From positions 62,154 through 126,153 of the forward strand of contig NZ_AXAE01000018.1 of the NCBI RefSeq assembly GCF_000472705.1: a DNA stretch of 64,000 bases, written 5' to 3'. This DNA is from Mesorhizobium erdmanii USDA 3471. GTDB taxonomy: Bacteria; Pseudomonadota; Alphaproteobacteria; Rhizobiales; Rhizobiaceae. Under the pieces are notes generated by a model, which worked only from the letters and a program-made list of their open reading frames with translations, was not told the origin of the DNA and searched no databases. The translations under genes were made by a program, and so were the position numbers. The number at the start of each line of letters is the position of its first letter. Position 1 is the stretch's first letter. Positions 8,161-17,858 of this stretch are shown here, piece after piece.

Positions 8161-8910
8161 CTACAGCACGCCGGCTTCGTTCTTGAGCTTGTCGACCAGC
8201 TCGGCGACGCTCTTGACCTTGACGCCCGCCTTGCGGCCGCTCGGCTCCTCGGTCTTGATCACTTTCAGGCGCGGCTTGACGTCGGCGCCGTAGTCGGCCG
8301 GGGTCTTCTCGTCGAGCTGCTTCTTCTTGGCCTTCATGATGTTGGGCAGCGAGGCATAGCGCGGCTGGTTGAGGCGAAGGTCCGCGGTCACGATCGCCGG
8401 CATCTTCAGTTCCACCGTCTGCAGACCGCCGTCGACTTCGCGCGTCACCTTGGCCTTGTCGCCGTCGATAACCACCTTGGAGGCGAAGGTGCCCTGCGCC
8501 CAGCCGAGCAGGGCCGCCAGCATCTGGCCGGTCTGGTTCGAATCGTCGTCGATCGCCTGCTTGCCGAGGATGACCAGGCCGGGCTGTTCAGCGTCGACGA
8601 CGCCCTTCAGCACCTTGGCGACGCCGAGCGGCTCGGTCTGCTCGTCGGTCTTGACCAGGATGGCGCGGTCGGCGCCCATGGCGAGTGCGGTGCGCAAGGT
8701 CTCCTGCGCCTGCTGCGGGCCGATCGAGACGACGATGATCTCGTCCGCCTTGCCGGACTCCTTCAGCCGGATCGCCTCTTCGACCGCGATCTCGTCGAAC
8801 GGGTTCATCGCCATCTTGACGTTGGCGAGTTCCACCGCCGAACCATCAGCCTTCACGCGAACCTTGACGTTCGCATCCACAACCCGCTTCACGGGCACGA
8901 GAATTTTCAT
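8161..8910 (-). CDS. etfB: Electron transfer flavoprotein beta subunit
   Basis: A 249-residue ETF beta subunit starting [17 protein letters not shown]. Family motifs include [19 protein letters not shown], the ETF beta signature [19 protein letters not shown], and a C-terminal [18 protein letters not shown]. Binds AMP and forms the ETF heterodimer with EtfA. The start follows the ferredoxin reductase stop by 16 bp, so the two are probably cotranscribed with etfA. Whether this is the only etf pair of the genome or a dedicated second copy cannot be told from the window. Confidence 0.95.
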   Translation of the reverse strand: MKILVPVKRVVDANVKVRVKADGSAVELANVKMAMNPFDEIAVEEAIRLKESGKADEIIVVSIGPQQAQETLRTALAMGADRAILVKTDEQTEPLGVAKVLKGVVDAEQPGLVILGKQAIDDDSNQTGQMLAALLGWAQGTFASKVVIDGDKAKVTREVDGGLQTVELKMPAIVTADLRLNQPRYASLPNIMKAKKKQLDEKTPADYGADVKPRLKVIKTEEPSGRKAGVKVKSVAELVDKLKNEAGVL

Positions 8911-8926
8911 CGGATTTTTCCTCTAT

Positions 8927-10162
8927 TCATCCAGACGGAGCGGCGGCTCTACGGACGTATTGCATAAGATTGAAGTCAGGTTTTAGGAGCAGTTCACGCC
9001 GAAGCGCGACGCGAGCTCCGAAGATCCGGCGCGCCGCCATATGCGTTTTTGCGTCATTCATCGTGTCGACGGCCACGGCCATGCCATCGCGAAAATACCA
9101 AAACGCCGAACAGCCCGGCTCCGTGGACACCACGAGGATGTCATCGTAGTCAAGCGCCAGACCGGCCGTTTGCAACTTGGTGTCGTATTGGTCGCTCCAA
9201 AACCACGGAACAGGCTCATATTCCACCGGTCTGCCCAAAATGGCATTGGCGACGACGGCGCCTTGCTCGATGGCGTTTTGTACCGATTCGATGCGGATTA
9301 GCCGGCCGCCAAAAGGAAAAGCGGCACAATCGCCAGCCGCATAGATGTCGGCGTCGGAGGTCTGTCCGAATTTGTCAACAACGATGCCATTCTCGACTGT
9401 CAGGCCGGCTTCCGCGGCGAGCTCAACATTCGCCATGCCACCAATAGCGACCAGAACCAAATCAGCACGGAGCATCGTCCCGCTTTCCAAGGCAACGCCA
9501 GCGACTCCGCCGTTGTGGCCGGAAAATCCTGTCAGCTGTGCATTGGTTAGAATGGTCGCACCGTGGCGCACATGGAGCTCTTCGATCGCTTCAGCCGTTG
9601 GAGCGCCGGCGACGCGCTTGAGGACACGGTCCGCCATTTCGACAATGGTAACTGCATGGCCCATTCGAACAGCAATCGAAGCAACTTCCAGCCCCACATA
9701 ACCGCCGCCAACGACGACGATGCGCTTTGGACTTGCTAACGCGCGCCGAAGGCGATCGGCGTCCGCTATGCTCCTCAGGGTCACAATCCCGTCCAGGCCG
9801 TGCGTCATCACATCCGGAAGCGTCCGTGCCCGCGAGCCTGTGGTTAGAACGAGCTTGGTATAAGCATAGCTTCTGCCGGCCGATGTTGTAACACTTCGGT
9901 TGCTCCGATCGACGGAGGTCACCCGGCTGCCCCGATCGACCACAATTCTGGCCTTGTCGTAGAACTCCTGAGGACGAAATTCCAATCGCTCCGCTGTTGT
10001 CTCGCCCTTCAGGTAGGCCTTGGACAGCGGCGGCCTTTGATAAGGCAGCCATGGCTCATCACCAAGCATGGTCACGGCGCCGTCGTAGTCGGAGCCGCGT
10101 AATCTTACGGCACATGAGAGCGCAGCCTGCCCCGTGCCGACAATGACAACATTGTCCTGCAT
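8927..10162 (-). CDS. FAD-dependent ferredoxin reductase (putidaredoxin reductase type)
   Basis: A 411-residue NAD(P)H:ferredoxin reductase. There are two dinucleotide-binding folds: FAD at the N-terminus (VVIVGTGQAALSCAVRLR) and NAD(P)H near 145-175 (IVVVGGGYVGLEVASIAVRM). The FAD-contacting ADIYAAGDCA and the C-terminal VPWFWSDQYDTKLQTAGL are typical of rhodocoxin/putidaredoxin reductases. It plausibly supplies electrons to the Rieske oxygenase at 14921, through a ferredoxin. No ferredoxin gene lies next to it. Gene order fits an operon running from the GcvT fusion gene to etfA. Confidence 0.88.
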   Translation of the reverse strand: MQDNVVIVGTGQAALSCAVRLRGSDYDGAVTMLGDEPWLPYQRPPLSKAYLKGETTAERLEFRPQEFYDKARIVVDRGSRVTSVDRSNRSVTTSAGRSYAYTKLVLTTGSRARTLPDVMTHGLDGIVTLRSIADADRLRRALASPKRIVVVGGGYVGLEVASIAVRMGHAVTIVEMADRVLKRVAGAPTAEAIEELHVRHGATILTNAQLTGFSGHNGGVAGVALESGTMLRADLVLVAIGGMANVELAAEAGLTVENGIVVDKFGQTSDADIYAAGDCAAFPFGGRLIRIESVQNAIEQGAVVANAILGRPVEYEPVPWFWSDQYDTKLQTAGLALDYDDILVVSTEPGCSAFWYFRDGMAVAVDTMNDAKTHMAARRIFGARVALRRELLLKPDFNLMQYVRRAAAPSG

Positions 10163-10190
10163 ATGTCTTCCTCAGGGAATGCTTTGTGCT

Positions 10191-11486
10191 CTATGCTGCC
10201 AGCAGCCTAGAGGCAGCGTGATCGATTGCTTCTTTCGTCCAGGCCAGATCGCTGTCGGTCAGGGCAAGGGATGGGTAGATCTTCCCCGGAGACTTGAAAA
10301 TCCCCTTCTCACGCAGGGCGGTATTAAATCTACCGGCCGCCGCGGAATTGCCTTTTGCGACGTCTTGATACGATTTCACGGTTTGCTCGGTGAAGACCAC
10401 GTCAAACAGCACTGGATCCCCGACGATCTGGTAAGCGATACCGGTTTGGTCGAGCGCCTTGCTGAGCATGCCCATGACGCCCACGCCATATCCGCGAAGA
10501 CGCTCGTAGCTACCGGGTCGACGCAGGATCTCCAAGGTTTTGAGTCCAGCCACAGCGGCAAGTGGATTACCGCTTAACGTCCCGATTTGGAGGGTGAACC
10601 CGTCCCTCCCAACAGCTGCTTTGTCGAAGTGGGCCATGATCTCCGTCTTACCCGCAACAGCTGCAAGCGGTAGGCCGCCTCCGATGATCTTGCCCAAGGT
10701 GCATAAATCGGGCACCACGCCGTATCGCTCCTGAGCGCCGCCGTAGGCAAGGCGGAACCCGGTGACGACTTCGTCGAAGATTAGAACGATGCCTCGCTTC
10801 GACGCTTCCTCGCGCAATGTCTCCAGGAAGCCTGGCGCTGGTGGGATCAAGCGCTGGAGCGGCTCCACGATGATCCCGGCAATCTTCGAGCCATGCTCAG
10901 CCAGGAATTGACGCACGAATTCAACGTCATTGAATGGCGCGACATAGACGCCGTCCCGGACTTGCTCAGGAATCCCGGCCGAGTCTGGAACGCCGTTAGG
11001 ATAATTCTCAATTCGGTCCGGAAAAACGCTGATAAGCGCCTCAGACGACATCCCGTGATAGCCGCCCTCAAACTTCAGTATTTTATCGCGACCAGTGTGC
11101 GCTCGGGCGAGACGCATAGCGTACATGTCCGCTTCGCCGCCAGTCGAAACATACCGAAGCTTTTCTGCACACGGCATCGCCTCGCAGATGACTTCTGCAA
11201 GTTCGATCCCATACCTATTGCTGGCGAAAAAGGTGAGCCCCCTCGTCGCCTGCTCGCGAATGGCCTCGATGACCTCGGGATTGTCGTGACCCAGGATCAT
11301 AGGTCCCGAGCCTATCAAAAAGTCGATATACTCCTTGCCATTCTCGTCCCAGACGTGAGCGCCATGGCCCTCTCGTATGACGACGGAAGGATCAAAATTT
11401 CCAAATCCACCGCCAGGCAGCACCGCCTTCGCTCGGCTCACCCAATTGCTTTGTGTCGCGCTCGCATTCACGCCGGTGTCAAGCAT
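10191..11486 (-). CDS. Class III aminotransferase, glutamate-1-semialdehyde aminomutase-like
   Basis: A PLP enzyme of 431 residues from the chosen start. Visible are the SGPMILGHDNPEVIEAI and FASNRYGIELAEVICEAMP N-terminal regions, FEGGYHGMSSEALISVFP, the PLP-ring Asp in LIFDEVVTGFRLAYGG and the Schiff-base Lys in LGKIIGGGLPLAA. The start at 11486 forms an ATGCTTGA overlap with the upstream stop and has AAGAAGG before it; an in-frame start at 11543 would overlap more. It resembles HemL but is unlikely to make haem here. A role as amine/semialdehyde transaminase or racemase in the betaine pathway is inferred. Confidence 0.8.
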   Translation of the reverse strand: MLDTGVNASATQSNWVSRAKAVLPGGGFGNFDPSVVIREGHGAHVWDENGKEYIDFLIGSGPMILGHDNPEVIEAIREQATRGLTFFASNRYGIELAEVICEAMPCAEKLRYVSTGGEADMYAMRLARAHTGRDKILKFEGGYHGMSSEALISVFPDRIENYPNGVPDSAGIPEQVRDGVYVAPFNDVEFVRQFLAEHGSKIAGIIVEPLQRLIPPAPGFLETLREEASKRGIVLIFDEVVTGFRLAYGGAQERYGVVPDLCTLGKIIGGGLPLAAVAGKTEIMAHFDKAAVGRDGFTLQIGTLSGNPLAAVAGLKTLEILRRPGSYERLRGYGVGVMGMLSKALDQTGIAYQIVGDPVLFDVVFTEQTVKSYQDVAKGNSAAAGRFNTALREKGIFKSPGKIYPSLALTDSDLAWTKEAIDHAASRLLAA

Positions 11487-13956
11487 GTGCCGCAACCTTC
11501 TTGGTCGTGCTTGAGCTTTCCGCATCAACCCGTGGATGTTCATTGTTGGGATCGAAGACGGCGTCGCTCAGAACCGTCGCCGCTCTAGGCTCGCCGAGCA
11601 CCATGACCTGCAAATTCGTTCCTACCTGCGCAGCTTCGGGAGCGATGTAAGCGAACGCCAGTATTTTCCCGGCAGTCGAGGAATAAGCAATGGAGCTAAC
11701 GGAGCCGACCTGCCGATCACCCAGCAAGACAGCTTCGCCGCCATTTCCATCGGACACGCCGTCGGCTTCGATCGCAAGATAAGCGCAAATCCAACTCGGC
11801 CCTCTCTCCATTGCTTCCAACGTCGCCTGCTTTCCGGCAAAATGAGGCTTGTCCAACTTAACGAAACGCATGACGTCGGCCTCTGGAAGCGTCACTTCAT
11901 TGGTCAATTCACCTGCTCCCTTGAACATCTTTTCCAGGCGCATGACGTTCATTGCGAATGAGCCGTAATCCACTAGGCCGAAGGCGCTGCCGGTGGCGTG
12001 CAGGGCGTCATAGATCGCCGGCAGGCTTTCTCTAGAGGTATGGAATTCCCAGCCCAGCTCGCCCGCATAGGACATGCGAAACGCCCAAACCTTCTGCCCA
12101 GCAACTTCGATTTCTTGAGCCGTCAGCCAGGGAAAAGCAGCATTTGTAAGAGCAGCTTCGGTATTCGGTCCCAGAATGTCACGTGACCGTGGCCCGTTAA
12201 GCGCAAGCGCCCCCCAACGGTCCGAAAGATTGGTGATGATCACGGAATCGTTCGCCGTGCGCGCAAACGTCAGGTGATCCAGGAGGCGCTGTTCGAAGAA
12301 GGCAGCGCAGGTGAAGTAGAAGCTGTCATCCGCCAAGCGAACGATCGTCGTTTCCAGCTCGATGCGCCCTCTATCGCTCAGCAAATGCGTAAGAGCAATT
12401 CGGCCAATTTTCGACGGGAGCCGGTTCGGTATCAGTCGATCAACGAACCCGGCAGCATCCGGGCCTGACACCTGAACCTTTGAGAAGGCTGAGATATCCA
12501 TCAGGCCGGCGCATTCGCGAACCGCACTGATTTCCTTCTGAACGAGCGGAAACCAGGCGGGCCGACGAAACGAGTAATAGTCTTTCTGCTCAAGACCGTC
12601 CTTCGCGAACCAGCGGGGGCGCTCCCAGCCATAGACCTCCTCGAACACAGCGCCGCGCTTCTGCAGACGGTCGTACAGTGCACTTGGCTTGACCGGCCGC
12701 CCGTCATGACGGTTGAGGTTCGGAAAGGGTATCTCGTGGCGAAGAAGGTAATCCTCCTTTGCCTTGGTGACTTGGTAGTTTCGATCGGCAAACTTGCCAT
12801 AACGCCGCGGATCGTAGTCGCGCATGTTGATGTCGGCGGCACCGTGGACCATCCAACGGGCCAGTTCGCGCGTCAGCCCCGGCCCCCACCCGATACCAAT
12901 CTGACAGCCGCAATTGAGCCAAAAATTCTTAAGCCCAGGCGCAGGACCGATCAGCGGATTCCCGTCCGGGGGATGCGAAATGGCGCCATGCACAGCCCGC
13001 TTGATGCCGAGTTGGGAAAGCACAGGCATCCTACCCATCGCATTCTCGAGCCAAGGCATAATGCGATCGTAATCAGGCTCGAACAGCTCATGCTCGGCTT
13101 CCCATGGACAGCCTTCGATCCAAACGGCGTTGGGTTTCGCCTTCTCGTAGATACCGATCAAACCGGATTTCTGCTCCATGCGGATGTAGCCGGATACCAA
13201 GCGATCATCCCGGACGACCGGAAGCTCCTTCTCTAGCGTCATGAATTCCGGAACAGTGTCCGTTATCAAGTAATGGTGGGTCATCGAGGTGACGGGCACG
13301 TCGAGCCCAACCCAATTGCCAACCTGGCGCGCGTAGGTGCCACCCGCGTTAACGACATGCTCGCAAACGATCTCGCCCTGTTCGGTAGAGACGCGCCATT
13401 CGCCATTGGGTTTTGGCTTTACGTCCATGACCCGACATTGCCGTACGATCTTGGCCCCGAGCTGACGTGCACCTTGCGCAAGTGCGAAAGTGGCGCCGGA
13501 AGGGTCAACATGGCCGTCATCGGGCGTATACAATGCCGCCTGCACGCCTTCGAGATTATAGAAGGGATGAAGCTGTCTGATGCGCTCCAAATCTACCAAT
13601 TCCATGGTGAAGCCCAGCGCCTTTCCAACGCTCAGGGTCTGACGGAGCCAGTCGAGTTCATCATCAGTGTAAGCCAGCCGCAAAGACCCACAGCCATGCC
13701 AGGTTACGGATTGTCCGGTCTCCTTTTCGAGTACCTTGGAATAGAGATCAATATTGTAGCCGACGCATTTACCGAGTGAAAAACTCGACGTCGAATGCGT
13801 GATCTGTCCGGCGGCATGCCACGTCGATCCCGACGTCAATTCGGCCTTCTCGAACAGAACAACGTCGGTCCAGCCTTCATGCGCGAGGTGGTATGCAAGG
13901 CCGCACCCCATGATGCCCCCGCCTATGATTACTACCCGCGCGTGAGATATGCTCAT
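11479..13956 (-). CDS. FAD-dependent dehydrogenase fused to GcvT domain (dimethylglycine/sarcosine dehydrogenase family)
   Basis: An 825-residue protein from ATG 13956 (GGGAGA upstream). The N-terminal half is a DAO-type oxidoreductase: VVIIGGGIMGCGLAYHL, then LTSGSTWHAAGQITHS, the region where related enzymes attach FAD covalently to His. The C-terminal half is a GcvT-like tetrahydrofolate-binding domain (KVQVSGPDAAGFVDRLIPNR to the end), with YAGELGWEFHTSRESLPAIY. Such fusions oxidatively remove N-methyl groups, trapping formaldehyde on folate and passing electrons to ETF, which is encoded four genes downstream. The substrate is likely an N-methylated product of the Rieske demethylation. 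Confidence 0.85.
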   Translation of the reverse strand: MSISHARVVIIGGGIMGCGLAYHLAHEGWTDVVLFEKAELTSGSTWHAAGQITHSTSSFSLGKCVGYNIDLYSKVLEKETGQSVTWHGCGSLRLAYTDDELDWLRQTLSVGKALGFTMELVDLERIRQLHPFYNLEGVQAALYTPDDGHVDPSGATFALAQGARQLGAKIVRQCRVMDVKPKPNGEWRVSTEQGEIVCEHVVNAGGTYARQVGNWVGLDVPVTSMTHHYLITDTVPEFMTLEKELPVVRDDRLVSGYIRMEQKSGLIGIYEKAKPNAVWIEGCPWEAEHELFEPDYDRIMPWLENAMGRMPVLSQLGIKRAVHGAISHPPDGNPLIGPAPGLKNFWLNCGCQIGIGWGPGLTRELARWMVHGAADINMRDYDPRRYGKFADRNYQVTKAKEDYLLRHEIPFPNLNRHDGRPVKPSALYDRLQKRGAVFEEVYGWERPRWFAKDGLEQKDYYSFRRPAWFPLVQKEISAVRECAGLMDISAFSKVQVSGPDAAGFVDRLIPNRLPSKIGRIALTHLLSDRGRIELETTIVRLADDSFYFTCAAFFEQRLLDHLTFARTANDSVIITNLSDRWGALALNGPRSRDILGPNTEAALTNAAFPWLTAQEIEVAGQKVWAFRMSYAGELGWEFHTSRESLPAIYDALHATGSAFGLVDYGSFAMNVMRLEKMFKGAGELTNEVTLPEADVMRFVKLDKPHFAGKQATLEAMERGPSWICAYLAIEADGVSDGNGGEAVLLGDRQVGSVSSIAYSSTAGKILAFAYIAPEAAQVGTNLQVMVLGEPRAATVLSDAVFDPNNEHPRVDAESSSTTKKVAAHA

Positions 13957-13977
13957 TGTCGTCTCCCGAGAAAACTG

Positions 13978-13989
13978 CCTGTAGACAGG
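13978..13989. promoter_or_regulatory. Short palindrome in the divergent promoter region
   Basis: CCTGT-AG-ACAGG lies in the 71-bp gap between the divergent FAD/GcvT and RpiR genes. It is a candidate operator for the adjacent RpiR regulator; no second copy was identified. Confidence 0.3.
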
Positions 13990-14027
13990 GCTACCGAACA
14001 AGTGTACGATTGTCAAGGATGAAACAC

Positions 14028-14924
14028 ATGACTGTACCAAATGGAAAAACGGCCACAACGGTTCTCGACGATCTGACGAGCCGGCTATCTACATTCACTC
14101 CCGAATTGCAAAAGGCAGCAGCCCACGTGCTCGAGAATTCGAACATGATCAGCATCACCTCGATAAGAAGCATGGCGCAAGGCGCAGACGTAAAGCCTAA
14201 TACGCTGGTGCGAATGGCGCGCGCGCTTGGTTTTGATGGCTACGAGGATTTTCGTAGGCCTTTTCGCGAGCAAGTGATGCGCGGACGCGAGGACTTTCCC
14301 GATCGGGCCCGCTGGCTGCAGTCGCTATCCAAAGGCGGAAAACTAGCTAGCCTCTACAGCCAGATGGCATCCACATCGATCGAGAATATCGAAGGTCTGT
14401 TTTCGGGAACGAGCGCGACCGAGATCAAGCAACTCGCGGATGCCATTGTAAAGGCGCGCACCACCTACGTCTTGGGTTTGGGCTTTGCCAGTTCAGTCGC
14501 GCGAAATTTCGCCTATCTGGCAAGCATGGCGGTGGACAGTATCGTCGCGATTCCACGCGAGGGATCCCTCCCTGTGGACGGGTTGGTTCGCGCCGAGAAA
14601 GGTGATCTCCTGATTGCGATGACGTTCAAGCCGTACCGGCGCGAGGTCGTCGAGGCCGTAGAGTTGGCTCGAACGTATGGCATCAGGGTCGTTGGCATCT
14701 CTGACAGCCCCGCGTCGCCTATCCTGGCCCGCGCCGACCAACGTTTCGTCATCCCGACCGACACGCCACAGTTTTTCCCGTCGACCGTTGCCTTGACGGC
14801 GCTTTTTGAAACGATCGTTGCTTTCGTGGTGGCTGAAGCGGCGGCCGATGCAGTCAGTAATATCGAGCGATTTCATAAGCGCCGCTACGAGCTTGGTGTC
14901 TATTGGAAAGAGGAACCACGATGA
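14028..14924 (+). CDS. RpiR-family transcriptional regulator (HTH plus SIS domain)
   Basis: A regulator of 298 residues from ATG 14028, eight bases after AAGGA; an ATG at 14019 is also in frame but overlaps the ribosome site. The N-terminal HTH_6 domain (about 10-85) includes DVKPNTLVRMARALGFDGYE. The SIS sugar-isomerase-like ligand domain (about 115-260) includes TYVLGLGFASSVARNFAYLA and GIRVVGISDSPASP. Its stop overlaps the Rieske gene start (ATGA), so it leads the plus-strand operon. Proteins of this group near Rieske or dehydrogenase genes often control catabolic operons; the ligand is unknown. Confidence 0.88.
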   Translation: MTVPNGKTATTVLDDLTSRLSTFTPELQKAAAHVLENSNMISITSIRSMAQGADVKPNTLVRMARALGFDGYEDFRRPFREQVMRGREDFPDRARWLQSLSKGGKLASLYSQMASTSIENIEGLFSGTSATEIKQLADAIVKARTTYVLGLGFASSVARNFAYLASMAVDSIVAIPREGSLPVDGLVRAEKGDLLIAMTFKPYRREVVEAVELARTYGIRVVGISDSPASPILARADQRFVIPTDTPQFFPSTVALTALFETIVAFVVAEAAADAVSNIERFHKRRYELGVYWKEEPR

Positions 14925-16021
14925 ACGTTTCGTCAGCGCCGTCGAAACCCCTGCGATCGCTGGAGGCCCGCTACTATACCGACCCTATCATTTTCACCAA
15001 AGAAGAAGACGGACTTCTGAGCCGGACGTGGCAATTTGCAGGCCACTCCTCACTGGTGGAGAAACCTGGCGACTATTTTACCTTCGAGCTCGCAGGGCAA
15101 AGCCTATTCTGCATTCGCGATAGAGATAACCAGGTCCGCGCTTTCTACAATGTGTGCCAGCATCGCGCGCACGAATTGGTAAAGGGAAGCGGGAACGCTC
15201 GGCTTTTGGTATGCCCCTACCACGCGTGGACCTATGAACTCACGGGCAAGCTTCGAGGCGGCCCCAACGTAAATGCCGTCCCAGGGTTCGATCGCAACGA
15301 CATCTGTCTGACGAGCGTGAAAGTCGAACTGTTTTGCGGGTTCGTTTTTGTCAATCTCGACCCGGACGCCAACCCGATGGACGAATGGTTCCCAAAGGTT
15401 AGGCAAGAGCTGACCGAATTTGTCCCTCACATCGACCAGCTAAAGCCACTGGAATGGGTTGAGATTCCTGAAAGCTGCAACTGGAAAGTATCGATCGAGA
15501 ACTATTCCGAGTGCTACCACTGTGCTCTGAACCATAAGACGTTCGCTACAGGGGTCATAAAGCCCGAGACGTATGACATCCAGCCTCAGGGCTATTGCTT
15601 GCGTCATACTACCGAATGCCAGAACCTCGACCGAATGAGTTATCCCATTGACCTCAACGCCAATGCGCGCGCGGGGGAATATTCGTCCTGGTTTCTTTGG
15701 CCGACATTTTCGTTTCAGGTTTATCCCGGCAATGTTCTCAACACCTATCACTGGCGCATCAAGAATGTCGACGAGGTCGTAGTCTGGCGTGGTTGGTATA
15801 CGATCGACGGCGCCGAGTCCGACATCATTCGAAAATTAGCGATCCAGGACAGGGCGACAACTGTCGAAGAGGATATTCATATCGTCGAGGCCGTCCAGCG
15901 CGGCTTGCACAGTCGCGGGTACAGACCGGGTCCGCTCGTTATCGATCCGAACTGCGGCGTGAACTCCGAGCACTCGGTAAGAATGTTGCAGCAGTGGATG
16001 CGTGAAGGTGTCGATGTCTGA
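14921..16021 (+). CDS. Rieske non-haem iron oxygenase, probable betaine N-demethylase
   Basis: A 366-residue alpha subunit. The Rieske [2Fe-2S] site is C79-x-H81 and C98-x2-H101 (CQHRAHEL ... VCPYHAWTYEL). The mononuclear iron site is NYSECYHCALNH, with bridging Glu197 and ligands His200 and His205; an Asp in EEDIHIVEAVQRGL is the likely third ligand. Length and motif order fit the choline monooxygenase/stachydrine demethylase/carnitine oxygenase group. With the ferredoxin reductase, ETF, GcvT-type dehydrogenase and epimerase-type enolases, it most likely removes the first N-methyl group from a proline-betaine-like substrate. Direct substrate evidence is absent. It is ATGA-coupled to the RpiR gene. 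Confidence 0.85.
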   Translation: MNVSSAPSKPLRSLEARYYTDPIIFTKEEDGLLSRTWQFAGHSSLVEKPGDYFTFELAGQSLFCIRDRDNQVRAFYNVCQHRAHELVKGSGNARLLVCPYHAWTYELTGKLRGGPNVNAVPGFDRNDICLTSVKVELFCGFVFVNLDPDANPMDEWFPKVRQELTEFVPHIDQLKPLEWVEIPESCNWKVSIENYSECYHCALNHKTFATGVIKPETYDIQPQGYCLRHTTECQNLDRMSYPIDLNANARAGEYSSWFLWPTFSFQVYPGNVLNTYHWRIKNVDEVVVWRGWYTIDGAESDIIRKLAIQDRATTVEEDIHIVEAVQRGLHSRGYRPGPLVIDPNCGVNSEHSVRMLQQWMREGVDV

Positions 16022-17465
16022 GATCAAGGCCTATTGGAAGAACTGCATAGATGGCGAATGGGTCGACGGCGGTGCCGGAATTCTCACCGTTGACGATCCT
16101 GCAACTGGAGAGGCGCTTGCGGAGCAAGCCCTAGCGAGCGCGCAAGACGTTGATCGGGCCGTAAAGGCCGCCAAGGCCTGTCATGAGTCCGGCGCGTTGA
16201 CAGAAATGCGCCCCGTCAAGCGGGGGCGAATGGTACGGGCGATGGGCACCTATCTGCTCGATCATATCGACCAGGTTGCCTATGTCCTGTGCCGCGAAGC
16301 GGGCAAACCGCTTTGGGAGGCCCGCATCGAGGTCGAAGGGGCGGCTCGATATTTCGAGTACTACGGCAATCAGTGCGAAACGATCGAAGGTCGTTCCATA
16401 CCTCTCGGAGACAGCTACTACGATTTCACGGTCTATGAACCGTTCGGGGTATCCGCGCACGTCGTGCCCTGGAACTATCCACTTGAGATGACCGCACGCT
16501 CGCTGTCGGCGGCTCTGACAGCAGGCAACGCGTGCGTCGTAAAGACGCCTGAACTCGACCCTCTGACCAATTCGTTCATCGCAAGCGCCGCTGAGTACGC
16601 GGGGCTGCCGCGGGGGGCGGTGAATATTCTGTGCGGCTTGGGCCGCGAGGCGGGCGCGTCCCTCGTCAGCCACCCCGACGTAAATCAGATCGTTTTCACC
16701 GGGTCGGTTTCCACAGGGGTCAGTATCGCGTCGGCCGCCGCAAAAAATGTGGTTCCATGTGTGCTTGAACTGGGCGGCAAATCAGCCGCGATCGCTTGGC
16801 CGGACGCGAACCTGGACAACCTTGTGTCAAATGTTCGTTGGGGGATTTTTTTCAACGCAGGCCAGGTGTGTTCGGCCATGTCTCGCCTGATCGTGCATGA
16901 GGATGTGCACGACGAAGTTGTTGAGCGCGTTGCGGACATGGCGCGCTCAATTTCAGCCGGTCCTGGCGCCGATAGGCCCGAATTCGGTCCCAACATGGGC
17001 GCCATGATTTCGGACTCGCAGCGCAATCGAGCTGAATCCATGTGTCAGCAAGCCGAGCGGCAGGGAGGGCGTGCGGTTGTCGGTGGCAGACGCCTTAACC
17101 GTCCAGGATTTTTCTTGGAGCCGACCGTGTTCGACAAAGTAACACCGGACATGTCGATCGCACGGGAGGAAGTTTTTGGGCCTGTTCTCTCGGTTTTGAA
17201 GTTCGGCACTGACGACGAGGCGGTGCGGCTGGCGAACGGTACCGACTATGGCTTGGTCTCCGGCATTTTTACGGCAGATGTCGATCGCGCAATGAAGACC
17301 GCCCGTCGCTTAAGAGCCGGACAGGTGTTCGTCAATGAGTGGTACGCCGGCGGCGTCGAGACACCCTTTGGCGGCTACGGCAAATCGGGCTACGGCCGCG
17401 AAAAAGGCCGAGAGGCGCTTTGGAACTACCTGCAAACCAAGAACATCGCGATTGCCATTCGGTAA
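16014..17465 (+). CDS. NAD-dependent aldehyde dehydrogenase (betaine aldehyde dehydrogenase-like)
   Basis: A 483-residue ALDH. Landmarks are AHVVPWNYPLEMTARSLS, the NAD loop VFTGSVSTG, the general base in LELGGKSAAIAW, and the catalytic Cys in NAGQVCSAMSRLIV. The C-terminal VNEWYAGGVETPFGGYGKSG resembles betaine and aminobutyraldehyde dehydrogenases. ATG 16014 overlaps the Rieske stop by 8 bp and has GAAGGTG upstream, so translation is coupled. The aldehyde substrate is unknown; formaldehyde is less likely than a carbon-chain semialdehyde. Confidence 0.88.
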   Translation: MSEIKAYWKNCIDGEWVDGGAGILTVDDPATGEALAEQALASAQDVDRAVKAAKACHESGALTEMRPVKRGRMVRAMGTYLLDHIDQVAYVLCREAGKPLWEARIEVEGAARYFEYYGNQCETIEGRSIPLGDSYYDFTVYEPFGVSAHVVPWNYPLEMTARSLSAALTAGNACVVKTPELDPLTNSFIASAAEYAGLPRGAVNILCGLGREAGASLVSHPDVNQIVFTGSVSTGVSIASAAAKNVVPCVLELGGKSAAIAWPDANLDNLVSNVRWGIFFNAGQVCSAMSRLIVHEDVHDEVVERVADMARSISAGPGADRPEFGPNMGAMISDSQRNRAESMCQQAERQGGRAVVGGRRLNRPGFFLEPTVFDKVTPDMSIAREEVFGPVLSVLKFGTDDEAVRLANGTDYGLVSGIFTADVDRAMKTARRLRAGQVFVNEWYAGGVETPFGGYGKSGYGREKGREALWNYLQTKNIAIAIR

Positions 17466-17477
17466 AGGAGACCTCCG

Positions 17478-17858
17478 TTGCAACAGGATTTGTTTGACGT
17501 CGGCCTTGCCAAGCGCAAGGCCACGTTAGGAGCAAAGTACGTCGAAGCCAATCTCGCTGCGGCTGATGATTTCACCCGACCGTTTCAAGAAGCGATGACC
17601 GCTTGGTGCTGGGGTTTCGGTTGGGGAGATGAAACGATTGACCCCAAAACGCGCTCGCTGATGAACCTCGCCATGATCGGCGCTTTGGGCAAAATGCATG
17701 AATGGGAAACCCATTGCCGGGGCGCCATTACCAATGGCGTCTCGACGAACGAAATCCGCGCTGTAATCCACGTTGTCGGCATCTATTGCGGCGTTCCCCA
17801 AGCGCTCGAGTGCTTTCGCGTTGCCCGCAAAGTGCTGCAGGAGCAAGGGATGCTATGA
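17478..17858 (+). CDS. Carboxymuconolactone decarboxylase-family protein
   Basis: A 126-residue protein with a TTG start seven bases after AAAGGAG. It carries the CMD/AhpD-like helical core: EAMTAWCWGFGWGDETIDPK, then RSLMNLAMIGALGKMHEWE and HVVGIYCGVPQALECFRVA. Only the first part of a CxxC-type motif is hinted at, so peroxidase activity is not supported. It is ATGA-coupled to the following enolase-family gene. Relatives occur next to decarboxylase or oxygenase genes without assigned function. Confidence 0.8.
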   Translation: MQQDLFDVGLAKRKATLGAKYVEANLAAADDFTRPFQEAMTAWCWGFGWGDETIDPKTRSLMNLAMIGALGKMHEWETHCRGAITNGVSTNEIRAVIHVVGIYCGVPQALECFRVARKVLQEQGML

